Shown in pieces: positions 1-9,333 of a stretch of DNA of 64,000 nucleotides (position 1 is the first letter of the stretch; each line of letters starts with the position of its first letter). Below the pieces are notes generated by a model, which saw only the letters and a list, made by a program, of their open reading frames with translations, did not search any database and was not told where the DNA came from. A program made the position numbers and the translations under genes. The stretch is from Citreicella sp. C3M06 (GTDB lineage Bacteria; Pseudomonadota; Alphaproteobacteria; Rhodobacterales; Rhodobacteraceae). Location: NCBI RefSeq assembly GCF_018860705.1, contig NZ_JAHKQA010000073.1, positions 1 through 64,000 of the forward strand. Reading direction: 5' to 3'.

Positions 1-293
1 CGGTCAAGGGTCAGGGCATCTATTGCTACGTGACGCTGATGAACGATGTGGAACCGTCCGACGCGCTGGTCAAGGAGCTGCGCAGCTGGGTGCGCACCGA
101 GATCGGCCCCATCGCCTCGCCAGACCTGATCCAGTGGGCGCCGGGCCTGCCCAAGACCCGATCCGGCAAGATCATGCGCCGCATCCTGCGCAAGATCGCC
201 GAAAACGACTTCGCCGCCCTCGGCGACATCTCAACCCTCGCCGACCCTTCCGTCGTCGAAGACCTCATCGAAAACCGCGCAAACAAGGGGTGA
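1..293 (+). CDS. acs: Acetyl-CoA synthetase, C-terminal fragment (5' end outside window)
   Basis: The open frame enters from the left edge (codons from base 3) and stops at 291-293. It reads through a run typical of the C-terminal domain of AMP-forming acetyl-CoA synthetases, including [12 protein letters not shown], which carries the lysine that closes the adenylation site and is the known acetylation target in this family. The enzyme makes acetyl-CoA from acetate, ATP and CoA in the cytosol. Only about 96 residues are in the window, so the start, promoter and N-terminal AMP-binding domain cannot be seen. A strong hairpin terminator follows at 323-348. Another acyl-CoA synthetase of the same superfamily is possible, but the RSGKIMRR context favours Acs. 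Confidence 0.85.
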   Translation, partial: VKGQGIYCYVTLMNDVEPSDALVKELRSWVRTEIGPIASPDLIQWAPGLPKTRSGKIMRRILRKIAENDFAALGDISTLADPSVVEDLIENRANKG

Positions 294-322
294 ATCGCCC
301 CGAAGCCGGCTGAACTACGGAC

Positions 323-348
323 TGGGCGCGGCATTCCGCGCCCATTTT
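323..348 (+). terminator. Rho-independent terminator after acs
   Basis: A perfect 9-bp stem, TGGGCGCGG / CCGCGCCCA, with a CATT loop is followed by TTTTACC. It lies 30 bases after the acs stop codon and separates acs from the next gene. Confidence 0.75.
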
Positions 349-482
349 ACCGGTTTCCTGTGTTTTCAAAGGCGGCCTTAACCATTGCTGCGATTCCATC
401 GCGCCGCATGCGAAAAGACATCACACAGACTTCGCCGATGCTGGTACTCTGCAGGCAGTGGGGGCGCTGTATCTGATGGAGT

Positions 483-977
483 ATGTCTATGCAGTTCCCA
501 AGTCTGACGCAATTTCTGGCCCCTCTGGCGACGGGCCACCCCCAGGGGCTTCCTGCGGTGCAAAACGAACCGGCCCGGATCTCGCGCGTTCAGCCAGTCA
601 AGGAACAGGCCAGCACTGGAACCCAGACCGGCACCGATCAGGATCCCTCTGCCGAGTCCCGACAGATGGCTGCACGGCAAAGCTCGCAACGCATTTCACC
701 GCCCTCTGTCATGCAGATCCGCATTGCAAAGATGCTTCAGGATCAGGCCGACAAGATGCATAGCGAAAGCGCCTCTGCGCCAACCACGCCAAAGCCCGCA
801 GAATCCCTGCCCCAGACCGCCCAGACACCCGACGAGCCAGCCCCCGAACCGGTCAACGCGCACGCGCCTGAACCCGCCCCGGACCCGGACAGCCCCAAAT
901 CTGCGCCGCCTTTACCCACCCCTTATGCCTCACGCGCGGATCTGCCGACCGACACCGGCTTTGTCGAAGACCTCTGA
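483..977 (+). CDS. Hypothetical proline-rich, probably disordered protein
   Basis: This 164-residue frame starts at ATG 483 (a second ATG lies at 489) and has no recognisable domain. The second half is very rich in Pro, Ala, Glu and Asp, with repeated PEP/PDP-type runs, so it is probably intrinsically disordered. There is no clear signal peptide or membrane segment. It stands alone between the acs terminator and the accBC promoter region. No strong ribosome binding site is visible before the ATG. Low-complexity high-GC sequence can give chance frames, so the case for coding rests on length and on the lack of a better competing frame. I do not recognise a function. Confidence 0.5.
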   Translation: MSMQFPSLTQFLAPLATGHPQGLPAVQNEPARISRVQPVKEQASTGTQTGTDQDPSAESRQMAARQSSQRISPPSVMQIRIAKMLQDQADKMHSESASAPTTPKPAESLPQTAQTPDEPAPEPVNAHAPEPAPDPDSPKSAPPLPTPYASRADLPTDTGFVEDL

Positions 978-1132
978 ATGACGGCCTGCCGTCACGGCTT
1001 CGTGGTGGGAAACCTGCCCTGTGCGCCGCAAATCCCTGCGCCGTCGCTTTTCATGGCGAAAGGCTTGGCCTATAAGCCCGTCAATCCACGGGCCCCCTGA
1101 CACAGGCCCTGACATCTACCGGCGAGGATTGC

Positions 1133-1621
1133 ATGAGCAAGAACACCCACGAAGCCGATGTGGCCTTCATCAAGGCATTGGCGGAGCTGCTCCGCGACAA
1201 CGACCTGACCGAGCTTCAGGTCAAGCGCGATTATGCCGAGGACGACAGCCTCAACGTACGCGTCAGCCGCCATACGCACATGACCGCTCCGGTCGCGATG
1301 GCGGCCCCCGCGGCCCCGATGGCGGCGGCCACGGCCGCCCCTGCTGCGCCTGTCGCAGACACCATGCCCGAAGATCCCGCTGCCCATCCCGGCGCCGTGA
1401 CCTCGCCCATGGTCGGCACCGTGTACATGCAGCCCGAACCGGGCGCACCGTCGTTCATCAGCGTCGGCCAGCAGGTGCGCGAAGGCGACACGCTGATCAT
1501 CGTCGAGGCGATGAAGACCATGAACCACATTCCCGCGCCCCGCGCCGGGACCGTCAAGCGCATCCTCGTCGAGGACGGCGCCCCCGTCGAATACGGCGCT
1601 CCGCTCGTCATCCTTGAATAA
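1133..1621 (+). CDS. accB: Biotin carboxyl carrier protein of acetyl-CoA carboxylase
   Basis: This 162-residue protein carries the biotin that shuttles CO2 between biotin carboxylase and carboxyltransferase in the first committed step of fatty acid synthesis. An N-terminal region (about 1-48) is followed by an Ala/Pro-rich flexible linker (about 50-80) and a biotinyl-lipoyl domain (about 87-162). The biotinylation motif VEAMKTMN is intact, with the acceptor lysine at residue 128. Length and layout are normal. The ATG at 1133 follows a GCGAGG-type ribosome binding site. accC begins 9 bases after the stop, so the two are one operon. The carboxyltransferase genes accA and accD are not in the window. 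Confidence 0.97.
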   Translation: MSKNTHEADVAFIKALAELLRDNDLTELQVKRDYAEDDSLNVRVSRHTHMTAPVAMAAPAAPMAAATAAPAAPVADTMPEDPAAHPGAVTSPMVGTVYMQPEPGAPSFISVGQQVREGDTLIIVEAMKTMNHIPAPRAGTVKRILVEDGAPVEYGAPLVILE

Positions 1622-1630
1622 GGGGGCATC

Positions 1631-2986
1631 ATGTTCGACAAGATTCTGATCGCCAATCGCGGCGAGATCGCGCTGCGGGTCATCCGCGCCTGCCGCGAAA
1701 TGGGCATCGCCTCGGTTGCCGTGCATTCCACCGCCGACGCCGACGCCATGCATGTGCGCATGGCCGATGAAAGCATCTGCATCGGCCCGGCGCAGTCTTC
1801 GGAAAGCTACCTGTCGCCCGCCGGGATCATCTCGGCCTGCGAAATCACCGGGGCGCAGGCGATTCACCCCGGCTACGGCTTCCTGTCGGAAAACGCCCGA
1901 TTTGTGCAGATGGTCGAAGACCACGGTCTCACCTTCATCGGTCCCTCTGCGGCGCATATCCGAATCATGGGCGACAAGATCACCGCCAAGGATACGATGA
2001 AGGCGCTTGGCGTGCCCTGCGTGCCCGGCTCCGAAGGCGGCGTGCCCGATGTCGAGGCCGCCAAGCAGATCGGCCGCGATTTCGGCTATCCGGTGATCAT
2101 CAAGGCCACCGCCGGCGGCGGCGGGCGTGGCATGAAGGTTGCCAACAACGAAGCCGAGATGGAGCGCGCCTTTCAGACCGCCCGCGCCGAGGGCAAGGCA
2201 GCCTTTGGCAACGATGAAGTCTACATCGAGAAATACCTGCAAAAACCGCGCCATATCGAAATTCAGATCTTTGGCGACGGCAAGGGCACGGCGGTTCATC
2301 TGGGCGAGCGCGACTGCTCGCTTCAGCGCCGTCACCAGAAGGTCTTCGAAGAGGCCCCCGGCCCCTGCATCACCCCTGAAGAGCGCGCGCGCATCGGCAA
2401 GACCTGCGCCGATGCCATGGCCGAGCTGGGCTATTCCGGCGCTGGCACCGTGGAATTCCTCTATGAGGATGGCGAGTTCTATTTCATCGAGATGAATACC
2501 CGGCTTCAGGTCGAACACCCGGTGACCGAGGCGATCTTTGGCGTCGATCTGGTGCGCGAACAGATTCGCGTTGCCGAACGCCGGGGGCTGTCGTTCACTC
2601 AGGACGATCTGAAAATCGACGGGCACGCCATAGAGGTGCGCATCAACGCCGAGAAGCTGCCGAATTTCTCGCCCTGCCCCGGCAAGATCAGCCAGTATCA
2701 CGCCCCCGGAGGACTTGGCGTGCGGATGGATTCGGCGCTGTATCAGGGCTATTCGATCCCGCCCTATTACGACAGCCTGATCGGCAAGCTGATCGTCAAG
2801 GGACGCGACCGCACCGAGGCGCTGGCGCGGCTCAACCGTGCGCTGGCCGAGCTGATCGTGGATGGGGTCGACACCACGATCCCGCTGTTCCACGCATTGC
2901 TACAGGAACCGGCGATTCATAGCGGGGACTACAACATCCACTGGCTGGAAAAATGGCTGGCCACGGATCCGTTCAAGGCCGAGTGA
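1631..2986 (+). CDS. accC: Acetyl-CoA carboxylase, biotin carboxylase subunit
   Basis: This 451-residue ATP-grasp enzyme carboxylates the biotin of AccB using ATP and bicarbonate. The start FDKILIANRGEIALR is the family signature. The glycine-rich ATP loop GGGGRGMK lies at residues 162-169, and the active-site stretch EMNTRLQVEHPVTE is intact. The length equals that of standard AccC, without the extra C-terminal domains of propionyl-CoA or pyruvate carboxylases, which supports the fatty acid role. A GGGGGC-type ribosome binding site precedes ATG 1631. It is co-transcribed with accB and probably with aat, which starts 34 bases downstream. Confidence 0.97.
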   Translation: MFDKILIANRGEIALRVIRACREMGIASVAVHSTADADAMHVRMADESICIGPAQSSESYLSPAGIISACEITGAQAIHPGYGFLSENARFVQMVEDHGLTFIGPSAAHIRIMGDKITAKDTMKALGVPCVPGSEGGVPDVEAAKQIGRDFGYPVIIKATAGGGGRGMKVANNEAEMERAFQTARAEGKAAFGNDEVYIEKYLQKPRHIEIQIFGDGKGTAVHLGERDCSLQRRHQKVFEEAPGPCITPEERARIGKTCADAMAELGYSGAGTVEFLYEDGEFYFIEMNTRLQVEHPVTEAIFGVDLVREQIRVAERRGLSFTQDDLKIDGHAIEVRINAEKLPNFSPCPGKISQYHAPGGLGVRMDSALYQGYSIPPYYDSLIGKLIVKGRDRTEALARLNRALAELIVDGVDTTIPLFHALLQEPAIHSGDYNIHWLEKWLATDPFKAE

Positions 2987-3020
2987 TGCAGCGGCAGGGG
3001 GCATTCGGGGGCGCCCGGCC

Positions 3021-3653
3021 ATGAGCCTTGGCGCGGAGCAGCTGCTCATCGCCTACCGCTCGGGCGTCTTTCCGATGGCCGAGCACCGCGACGACCCGGA
3101 GCTGTTCTGGGTCGATCCCCGGCGGCGCGGCATCATTCCGCTTGATGGGCTGCACATCTCGCGCAGCCTTGCCCGCCGCCTGCGCAAAACTGACTATACC
3201 GTCACCGTCGACACCGCCTTCGAGGCGGTGATCGACGCCTGCGCCGACCGACCGGAAACCTGGATCAACCCCGAGATCCGCCGCTTATTTCTGGAACTGC
3301 ACCAACGCGGCGTGGCGCATTCGCTTGAGGTCTGGATCGATGGAGAGCTGATTGGCGGGATCTATGGGGTCGAAATCGGCGCGGCCTTCTGCGGCGAATC
3401 GATGTTCTCGCGCCGCCGGGACGGCTCGAAGATCGCGCTTTGCTGGCTGGTGGACCTGTGCCGCCGCGCGGGGTTCACCCTGTTCGACACGCAATTCCTG
3501 ACCGAGCATCTGGCCTCGCTCGGCGGGGTCGAGATCACCCGGATGGACTATCGCTTCCGCCTGCGCGACGCGCTGTCACGCAGTGCGGATTTTGCCGGAA
3601 CGCCGCTGACCAGCGGTCACGAGGTCGTGCAGCGCAACACCCACACGTCATAG
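3021..3653 (+). CDS. aat: Leucyl/phenylalanyl-tRNA--protein transferase
   Basis: The product (210 residues) adds Leu or Phe to the N terminus of proteins that begin with Lys or Arg, making them N-end-rule substrates for ClpS-ClpAP. Family signatures are visible: LLIAYRSGVFPMA near the N terminus, FWVDPRRRGIIPLD, GGIYGVEIGAAFCGESMFS and FDTQFLTEHLASLGG. I chose ATG 3021 because the family begins with this region; the open frame runs further upstream only through unrelated sequence that overlaps the end of accC. The 3' end overlaps the convergent DUF2155 gene by 37 bases. ClpS and ClpA are not in the window, although clpXP is nearby. Confidence 0.95.
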   Translation: MSLGAEQLLIAYRSGVFPMAEHRDDPELFWVDPRRRGIIPLDGLHISRSLARRLRKTDYTVTVDTAFEAVIDACADRPETWINPEIRRLFLELHQRGVAHSLEVWIDGELIGGIYGVEIGAAFCGESMFSRRRDGSKIALCWLVDLCRRAGFTLFDTQFLTEHLASLGGVEITRMDYRFRLRDALSRSADFAGTPLTSGHEVVQRNTHTS

Positions 3654-3973
3654 CGCTGGTGATCCATGGCGTTCAGCGCCGGCGACGAGGCAACCATCCA
3701 GCCCCGGAACACCGGCTCGGCCTTGCCCGCCTCGCGCACGGTCAGGAAGGCAAAGGCATCGCTGGCAGGGTCGCCTTCGGGGTAGCGGCATTCGGACATC
3801 GACACTTCGATGCGACCGAATTGCGCCATCCCGCCAGACCGGATCTCGATATCGCCCGCGCGCCCGGTCAGCTTGTCGAGCCCGCGCAGCATGGCGCCAC
3901 TGCCGGTATCGGTGGCCTCCTGAGCGCTGGCGGTGCCAGCCAGAATCGTTGCGACAAGAAGAAGGAACCGCAT
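3617..3973 (-). CDS. DUF2155 family exported protein
   Basis: This 118-residue protein has an N-terminal signal peptide (about 1-18, cleavage near ASA-QEA) and a small domain with two cysteines, one in SECRYPEG and one in WVLRCTTS at the C-terminal end. That layout matches the alphaproteobacterial DUF2155 family, whose function is not known. It is the last gene of a minus-strand run after NDUFA12-like and mlaD genes. Its ATG shares one base with the mlaD stop (TGATG), which suggests coupled translation and an envelope role. Its 3' end runs 37 bases into the convergent aat gene. Confidence 0.85.
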   Translation of the reverse strand: MRFLLLVATILAGTASAQEATDTGSGAMLRGLDKLTGRAGDIEIRSGGMAQFGRIEVSMSECRYPEGDPASDAFAFLTVREAGKAEPVFRGWMVASSPALNAMDHQRYDVWVLRCTTS

Positions 3974-4419
3974 CAGTTGCTTCCTCCGCCAACGTATTTC
4001 AGCAGAAGCGAAATCAGGCTGACAGAGCCTTGGGTGTCGACGATCTCGTCTCCGGCTTCGAGGTAGAACATCGAGCCGCCGGGGCTGATCTCGACAAAAT
4101 TGCCGCCCAGCAGCCCCTCGGAGGAAATCAGGATGGCGCTGTCATCGGGCACCTGCACGCCGCGTTCCATGGTCAACGACATATCGGCGCGGTAGGTCTC
4201 GGGGTTGAGCGCGATCTCCGAAACCGTGCCCACCTTCACCCCGGCAAGGCGCACATCGCTGCCGACACTCACCCCCTCGAGCGAACGGAAGCTGGCGGTC
4301 AGCGGATAGCCGTCGCCGCCCATCGAAAATCCGGTGGTGGTAATGGCGTAGGCGCCAAAGGCGATCGCTGCGGCAAGGACGACCCCGCCGACCAGCACCT
4401 CGGTTGTGGAGGTGGTCAT
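3973..4419 (-). CDS. mlaD: Outer membrane lipid asymmetry protein MlaD (MCE domain)
   Basis: This 148-residue protein has one N-terminal membrane segment (about residues 8-28) and a single MCE domain (about 35-120) with the pattern VGSDVRLAGVKVGTV and LLGGNFVEISPGG. MlaD is the periplasmic, phospholipid-binding subunit of the MlaFEDB transporter that moves phospholipids between the two membranes. Start ATG 4419 lies 4 bases after the stop of the NDUFA12-like gene; longer upstream extensions are antisense-like sequence. The other mla genes are not here, so MlaD is separated from its transporter partners, as is common in Rhodobacterales. Confidence 0.92.
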   Translation of the reverse strand: MTTSTTEVLVGGVVLAAAIAFGAYAITTTGFSMGGDGYPLTASFRSLEGVSVGSDVRLAGVKVGTVSEIALNPETYRADMSLTMERGVQVPDDSAILISSEGLLGGNFVEISPGGSMFYLEAGDEIVDTQGSVSLISLLLKYVGGGSN

Positions 4420-4423
4420 GGGG

Positions 4424-4807
4424 TTATTCCGGGCTCCAGGCCTCGTAATCCGAGCGCGGCTTGGGCTGCGGCTGGCGGATCGAGCCTTGCGGTGCATAGG
4501 CCAGCGCAGTGCCGGTCAGGTTTTCAAGATGCGGCTTTTCCCAGCTTTTATGGGTCAGCGGGCGCGTCGTCGGGGGCTGATCGAAGGTGTAATGCAGCCA
4601 GCCGTGCCAGTCGGGGCTGACGCGCGACGCCTCGATTTCGCCATTGAAGATCACCCAGCGGCGCTTGCCGTCCTTGGTCTGGTAAAAGGCGTTGCCCTGT
4701 TCATCCTCGCCGACGCGGGTGCCGTGCCGCTTGCTCCAGATAAGCGTGTTGAGCGTGGCGCCGTTCCACCAGGTCACGGCCTTCAGAAGCGAATTCAGCA
4801 TTCCCAT
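4424..4807 (-). CDS. NADH:ubiquinone oxidoreductase 17.2 kDa accessory subunit (NDUFA12 family)
   Basis: This 127-residue protein matches the bacterial homologues of mitochondrial complex I accessory subunit NDUFA12, which are found in alphaproteobacteria. Visible signatures are [33 protein letters not shown] and [13 protein letters not shown]. It binds the peripheral arm of complex I near the quinone site. ATG 4807 has a good ribosome binding site (GAGGAG, 6 bases upstream). It heads a tight operon with mlaD and the DUF2155 gene. The core nuo genes are not in the window. Confidence 0.93.
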   Translation of the reverse strand: MGMLNSLLKAVTWWNGATLNTLIWSKRHGTRVGEDEQGNAFYQTKDGKRRWVIFNGEIEASRVSPDWHGWLHYTFDQPPTTRPLTHKSWEKPHLENLTGTALAYAPQGSIRQPQPKPRSDYEAWSPE

Positions 4808-4890
4808 GGGCGACTCCTCGGATCTTCCTGTTTTGCTTATGGCAACTTGCAGCCCCCGCGTCCAGCACGGGGCGCTGCAAATCGGCGCGA

Positions 4891-5253
4891 TCAGGCCGCC
4901 GGGGCCAGCGTCGTCAGCTCGATCTCGATGCGGTATTTCGGATCGATGAGGTTCGTTTCGATCATCGTGCTGACGGGCGGGTTGTCCCCGAAGGTCTCGA
5001 CCAGCACCGGCCAGCAGGCTTCGAACTCTGCCGCGTCGGGCAGATAGTAGGTCACGCGCACCGCGTCGGCAAAGCTGGCCCCAGCCTCGGCCAGCGCCTT
5101 GCCGATGGTCTCGAGCGCCGAGCGGCACTGCTCCGGTGCCGTCTCGCCCTGCCCGACGGTGCCCGCGACATGCACGAACCCGCCGGCAACGACGGCGCGG
5201 CAATAGCCGATCTTTGCTTCGAACGGGCTGCCGGTGTGAATGCGTCTGATCAT
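4891..5253 (-). CDS. RidA/YjgF/Rid family protein
   Basis: This 120-residue protein has the Rid family fold signatures: an N-terminal strand with [28 protein letters not shown], and the C-terminal [15 protein letters not shown]. RidA proteins hydrolyse reactive enamine/imine intermediates from PLP enzymes. The classic RidA active-site arginine region (RxxxxV near the C terminus) is replaced by KYRIEIE, so this may belong to a Rid subfamily without proven deaminase activity. I chose ATG 5253 for its AGGAG ribosome binding site 7 bases upstream; an upstream in-frame ATG at 5295 has none. It lies downstream of the clpX terminator and so needs its own promoter. Confidence 0.85.
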   Translation of the reverse strand: MIRRIHTGSPFEAKIGYCRAVVAGGFVHVAGTVGQGETAPEQCRSALETIGKALAEAGASFADAVRVTYYLPDAAEFEACWPVLVETFGDNPPVSTMIETNLIDPKYRIEIELTTLAPAA

Positions 5254-5383
5254 TCGATACTCCTGGGTGATCTGCGCTTGTATACGAGGATGCATCGGGG
5301 GAATGCCAGAGCATCAATCGCCTGACTCCACCCCGCAACAGGTGCCATTCTTCGGTGCCCTGACGAAGTCGGTAAGGCGACGT

Positions 5384-5422
5384 TACAAAAAATGGCGCCC
5401 CCGACAAAGCGAGAGGCGCCAT
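5384..5422 (-). terminator. Rho-independent terminator after clpX
   Basis: On the minus strand an 8-bp stem ATGGCGCC / GGCGCCAT is followed directly by TTTTTTGTAA. It lies about 60 bases after the clpX stop and ends the clpP-clpX transcript before the RidA-family gene. Confidence 0.8.
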
Positions 5423-5483
5423 CATTCTGTTTGCGATCCGACGGCGTAAGATCTTCGCCGTCAGGGTCGGGCCTCAGCCCGGC

Positions 5484-6749
5484 TCAGGCCGAAGCGCCTT
5501 CCTTTTTCTGGTCGGCGTAGATCATCAGCGGCTTGGCGTCCGAGTTCACCGCCTCTTCGTTGACCACGACCTCGGTCACATCGTTCATGCCGGGCAGCTC
5601 GAACATGGTGTCGAGCAGGATGCCTTCGAGGATCGAGCGCAGACCCCGTGCGCCTGTCTTGCGCTGGATGGCCCGCTTGGCCACGGCGCTGAGCGCGTCA
5701 TCGGTGAAGTTGAGCTTGGTGTCCTCCATCTCGAAGAGCCGCTGGTACTGCTTGACCAGCGCGTTCTTCGGCTTGGTGAGGATGGTCACCAGCGCATCTT
5801 CGTCCAGATCCTCGAGCGTTGCGATCACCGGCAGACGGCCGACGAATTCCGGGATCAGGCCGAATTTCAGCAGATCCTCGGGCTCGAGTTCCTTGAAGAT
5901 CTCGCCGACGCCACGTTCTTCCGGGTCGCGCACATCGGCACCAAAGCCCATGGCAGACCCTTTGCCACGCTGCGCGATGATCCGGTCGAGACCGGCAAAG
6001 GCACCGCCACAGATGAACAGGATGTTCGTGGTGTCCACTTGCAGGAATTCCTGCTGCGGGTGCTTGCGCCCGCCCTGCGGTGGAACCGACGCCACGGTGC
6101 CTTCCATCAGCTTGAGCAGCGCCTGCTGCACGCCCTCGCCCGACACGTCGCGGGTGATCGACGGGTTTTCGGACTTGCGGGTGATCTTGTCGACCTCGTC
6201 GATGTAGACGATGCCGCGCTGCGCCCGCTCGACGTTGTATTCGGACGATTGCAGCAGCTTGAGGATGATGTTCTCGACATCCTCGCCGACATAGCCCGCT
6301 TCGGTCAGCGTGGTCGCATCCGCCATGGTGAACGGCACGTCAAGAATACGCGCCAGCGTCTGCGCCAGCAACGTCTTGCCGCAGCCGGTCGGACCGATCA
6401 GCAGGATGTTCGACTTCGCCAGTTCGATGTCCGCGGACTTCTGACTGTGGTTCAGTCGTTTGTAATGGTTGTGGACCGCAACCGAGAGCACGCGCTTGGC
6501 CGTGAACTGGCCAATCACGTAATCATCGAGCACGTCGCAGATTTCGCGCGGGGACGGGACGCCCTCGGACGATTTCAGTCCGGCGCCCTTTGTTTCCTCG
6601 CGGATGATGTCCATGCACAGCTCTACGCATTCATCGCAGATAAACACCGTCGGTCCCGCAATCAGCTTGCGGACCTCGTGCTGACTCTTGCCGCAGAAGC
6701 TGCAGTAGAGGGTGTTCTTGCTGTCACCGCCGCCGGAATTGGTCGCCAT
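5484..6749 (-). CDS. clpX: ATP-dependent Clp protease, ATPase subunit ClpX
   Basis: This 421-residue AAA+ unfoldase recognises tagged substrates (for example SsrA-tagged) and feeds them to ClpP. The N-terminal zinc domain has four cysteines (16, 19, 38, 41) in CSFCGK and CDECVELC. Walker A is GPTGCGKT, Walker B is [10 protein letters not shown], and the sensor/R-finger region [12 protein letters not shown] follows. Length is normal. It lies 151 bases downstream of clpP on the same strand, which is the usual arrangement. In alphaproteobacteria ClpXP is central to cell-cycle proteolysis. Confidence 0.98.
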   Translation of the reverse strand: MATNSGGGDSKNTLYCSFCGKSQHEVRKLIAGPTVFICDECVELCMDIIREETKGAGLKSSEGVPSPREICDVLDDYVIGQFTAKRVLSVAVHNHYKRLNHSQKSADIELAKSNILLIGPTGCGKTLLAQTLARILDVPFTMADATTLTEAGYVGEDVENIILKLLQSSEYNVERAQRGIVYIDEVDKITRKSENPSITRDVSGEGVQQALLKLMEGTVASVPPQGGRKHPQQEFLQVDTTNILFICGGAFAGLDRIIAQRGKGSAMGFGADVRDPEERGVGEIFKELEPEDLLKFGLIPEFVGRLPVIATLEDLDEDALVTILTKPKNALVKQYQRLFEMEDTKLNFTDDALSAVAKRAIQRKTGARGLRSILEGILLDTMFELPGMNDVTEVVVNEEAVNSDAKPLMIYADQKKEGASA

Positions 6750-6900
6750 ATCACACCTTTCAGGGCCTTTGATCGCCTGGGCGAGCTCCCATTGCCCGCC
6801 GTGGCCCGTTCTCTTTTAGCATCCTGTAGAGGATAGGGCAGACCCCTTTGCTCTACAATCCGGAAATTGCCCCGCGACCCGATGGCCCCGGGGCAAGCAC

Positions 6901-7530
6901 TCAGGCCGCGTCGTCCGTGCCGCCGCGCTTCTCGACGATCTCGTCGATCAGGCCCCAGGCCTTGGCATCCTCGGGCGACATGAAGTTGTCGCGCTCGAGC
7001 GCCTTCTCGACCTCTTCGAGGGTGCGACCGCAATGCTTCACATAGATCTCATTGAGGCGGCGCTTAAGCTTCAGCGTCTCCTCGGCGTGGATCATGATGT
7101 CGGTCGCCTGACCCTGATAGCCGCCCGACGGCTGGTGGACCATGATCCGGCTGTTAGGCAGCGAGAACCGCATTCCCGACTCGCCCGCCGCCAGCAGCAG
7201 CGAGCCCATCGAGGCCGCCTGACCGATGACCAGCGTCGACACCTTCGGCTTGATGTACTGCATGGTGTCGTAGATCGACAGGCCCGAGGTCACGACGCCG
7301 CCGGGGCTGTTGATATACATCGAAATCTCTTTCGACGGGTTTTCCGCCTCGAGGTGCAGCAGCTGCGCCACGATCAGCGACGACATACCATCATGCACCG
7401 GGCCGGAAACGAAAATGATCCGCTCCTTCAGCAGGCGCGAGAAAATGTCGTAGGCCCGTTCGCCGCGGCTGGTCTGTTCGACCACCATCGGAACGAGCGT
7501 GTTCATGTATGTCTCGATTGGATCTTTCAT
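6901..7530 (-). CDS. clpP: ATP-dependent Clp protease proteolytic subunit ClpP
   Basis: This 209-residue serine protease forms the tetradecameric chamber of ClpXP/ClpAP. The nucleophile serine is residue 107 in [11 protein letters not shown] and the catalytic histidine is residue 132 in MVHQPSGG; the catalytic aspartate region follows in the C-terminal third. The N terminus (residues 1-15) looks like a normal short propeptide region. It precedes clpX on the same strand. No promoter could be fixed in the 118 bases between it and the upstream cation-efflux gene. Confidence 0.98.
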   Translation of the reverse strand: MKDPIETYMNTLVPMVVEQTSRGERAYDIFSRLLKERIIFVSGPVHDGMSSLIVAQLLHLEAENPSKEISMYINSPGGVVTSGLSIYDTMQYIKPKVSTLVIGQAASMGSLLLAAGESGMRFSLPNSRIMVHQPSGGYQGQATDIMIHAEETLKLKRRLNEIYVKHCGRTLEEVEKALERDNFMSPEDAKAWGLIDEIVEKRGGTDDAA

Positions 7531-7648
7531 ATGTGCCTGCCTGTCGTAACTCTGTGATGCCTAGCCGGGTGGTGTTGAGAGATTCTTAGTATCGGGCCGG
7601 AGGGGCTGCAAGGGCTGCCGCCCGAATTGGCACCGGTTCGAGGATGCA

Positions 7649-8566
7649 TCAGCTGTCGCCCCATTGCGCCGGAGCGGCGCAGGCATGCCGCGCGCACTCC
7701 ATCTCCAGCACCACATGCGAGATGCCGAACCGCGCCTTCATCCGCGCCTTGACCTCTGCCTTGATGTCGTCGGCCCTGCCCCACGCACCGTCGATGACGA
7801 CAAGATGCGCCTGCAACGCGGCAGTGTGTTCGTCGATCTGCCAAAGATGCGCCTCGTGCACCCCGGCGACCCCTTCGATCGCCTGCGCCTCGCTCAGCAC
7901 CTGCGAAGGCGCCAAGGCCGGAGGGCTGCCGAGCATCAGAATGCGGATCACCCCGCCGATTTCGGACAGCGCCATCCAAAGGATATAGCCCGCGATCAGC
8001 AAGGTCACCGCCGGGTCGATCCAAGTCCAGTCGAACAACAGGATCAGCGTGCCCGCAAGGATCACCGCAACCGAGCCCAGCGCATCGGCGACGTTGTGCA
8101 GAAAGGCCGCGCGGATGTTGACGCTGTCCTTCGACATCGCCCAGGTCAGCATCGCCGTCACCAGATCCACCAGCAGGGCCACAGCAGCGATGATTACCAC
8201 CAGCCAGCCCTCGACCGGCTCAGGCGACAGGAATCGCAGCACCGCTTCCATCGCAAGATAGATCCCGATCACGATCAGCGTGGTGTAATTGACCAGCGCG
8301 GCCACGATCTCGGCCCGCGCATAGCCAAAAGGCATATCCTCGTTCGCCGGTCTGCGCGCGATGCGCCGCGCCACGGCGGCGATGATCAATGAGATCGCAT
8401 CCGAGAAGTTGTGCAGCGCATCCGCGATCATGGCAAGGCTGCCCGACACGATGCCGCCAGCAACCTGAACCACCGTCAGGCCAAGGTTCACCGAGATCGC
8501 CCCGATCAACCGCCCATCGCCCGCATTCTGGTCAATCGAGTGGTGATGGTGGTGGTCGTGGGGCAT
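7649..8566 (-). CDS. Cation diffusion facilitator family transporter (CzcD/ZitB type)
   Basis: This 305-residue inner membrane protein exports divalent metal ions such as Zn2+, Co2+ or Cd2+ in exchange for protons. A His-rich N terminus (five consecutive His after MPHD) precedes six membrane segments. The metal-binding Asp/His pairs are visible in ADALHNFSDA (segment 2) and HNVADALGS (segment 5). A cytosolic C-terminal domain (about 215-300) has the usual metal-sensing fold, including VAGVHEAHLWQID. ATG 8566 follows an AGGAGA ribosome binding site; the upstream in-frame codons are not family-like. The metal cannot be decided from sequence alone. Confidence 0.93.
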   Translation of the reverse strand: MPHDHHHHHSIDQNAGDGRLIGAISVNLGLTVVQVAGGIVSGSLAMIADALHNFSDAISLIIAAVARRIARRPANEDMPFGYARAEIVAALVNYTTLIVIGIYLAMEAVLRFLSPEPVEGWLVVIIAAVALLVDLVTAMLTWAMSKDSVNIRAAFLHNVADALGSVAVILAGTLILLFDWTWIDPAVTLLIAGYILWMALSEIGGVIRILMLGSPPALAPSQVLSEAQAIEGVAGVHEAHLWQIDEHTAALQAHLVVIDGAWGRADDIKAEVKARMKARFGISHVVLEMECARHACAAPAQWGDS

Positions 8567-8671
8567 CGTGTCTCCTGAGCGTTGCCGATAAGCCTGCACG
8601 GCATTTGCCCCACTAGGTGGCTGCCACTCCGCCAAGGTCAACCCCGAAGCGGTCACCTGAGCGCAGCGCTC

Positions 8672-9280
8672 TCACGGTGCAAGCGGATCTGGCCGCACAA
8701 GGCGCCCCTCCAACGGGGTTCTGGCGTACCAGGGTTTGCGCCCAAATGTGCGATCCCACAGCATATCGGATTGGGGGCGCCACCGGTACCGATCATCCGT
8801 CACCAGCTTCCAATACAGGTTGCCGCTGCGGCGACAGCCATCCAACACCAGCCCGCTCGTCAACGGCGCGCCTTTTGCGGTTACCACCACGGTGCTATGC
8901 GCAAACGGCGTGTTGATCGACGGGTCGGCCATCGCCATGCGCAGATCAAGCGTGCGCGGCGCTTCCTGCAACAGCCTTTGCAGGTGCCTGTCCGCCCATT
9001 TTGCACAGACCGCCGGCGTCTTGATATCGAAAACGGGCGGGCGTCTCGCGTTCAGCGCCCCCAGTTTCGCCTGATAGTCGCGCAAGAGCACATGCGGATA
9101 GGTATACGCCACCGAACTGATCCGTTTCGCCTCGTCATAGGCAACCCCCGGCCCCAGCCGCATGATTGCCAGTGTCAGCGCGTCGCGGTCGCTGTCCCTG
9201 ATCTGGCCAGGAGGTGGGGGTGGCCCGACCGAACAGGCCGCCAGCGCAAGCAGAACAACAAGAAGAAGCAACTGGTTCAT
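8672..9280 (-). CDS. Hypothetical lipoprotein
   Basis: This 202-residue protein starts with a lipoprotein signal (lipobox LALAAC-S, cysteine at residue 16), so it is probably lipid-anchored in the envelope. The mature part has no domain that I recognise; it contains two further cysteines (one in TPAVCAKW, one in LDGCRRSG) that could form a disulfide. It lies downstream of, and on the same strand as, the 42-residue membrane protein at 9334-9462, 53 bases apart, so the two may be co-transcribed. Confidence 0.75.
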   Translation of the reverse strand: MNQLLLLVVLLALAACSVGPPPPPGQIRDSDRDALTLAIMRLGPGVAYDEAKRISSVAYTYPHVLLRDYQAKLGALNARRPPVFDIKTPAVCAKWADRHLQRLLQEAPRTLDLRMAMADPSINTPFAHSTVVVTAKGAPLTSGLVLDGCRRSGNLYWKLVTDDRYRWRPQSDMLWDRTFGRKPWYARTPLEGRLVRPDPLAP

Positions 9281-9333
9281 GCGGTGATCCGTAGCACCGC
9301 GATCGGAAAAATACGGTTAACGCCAGCCTGCGG

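Noticed and set aside
1070-2893. 607-codon minus-strand frame opposite accB/accC
   Set aside because: It is antisense to two certain genes, rich in His/Arg/Gly/Asp from complementary codons, and has no domain.
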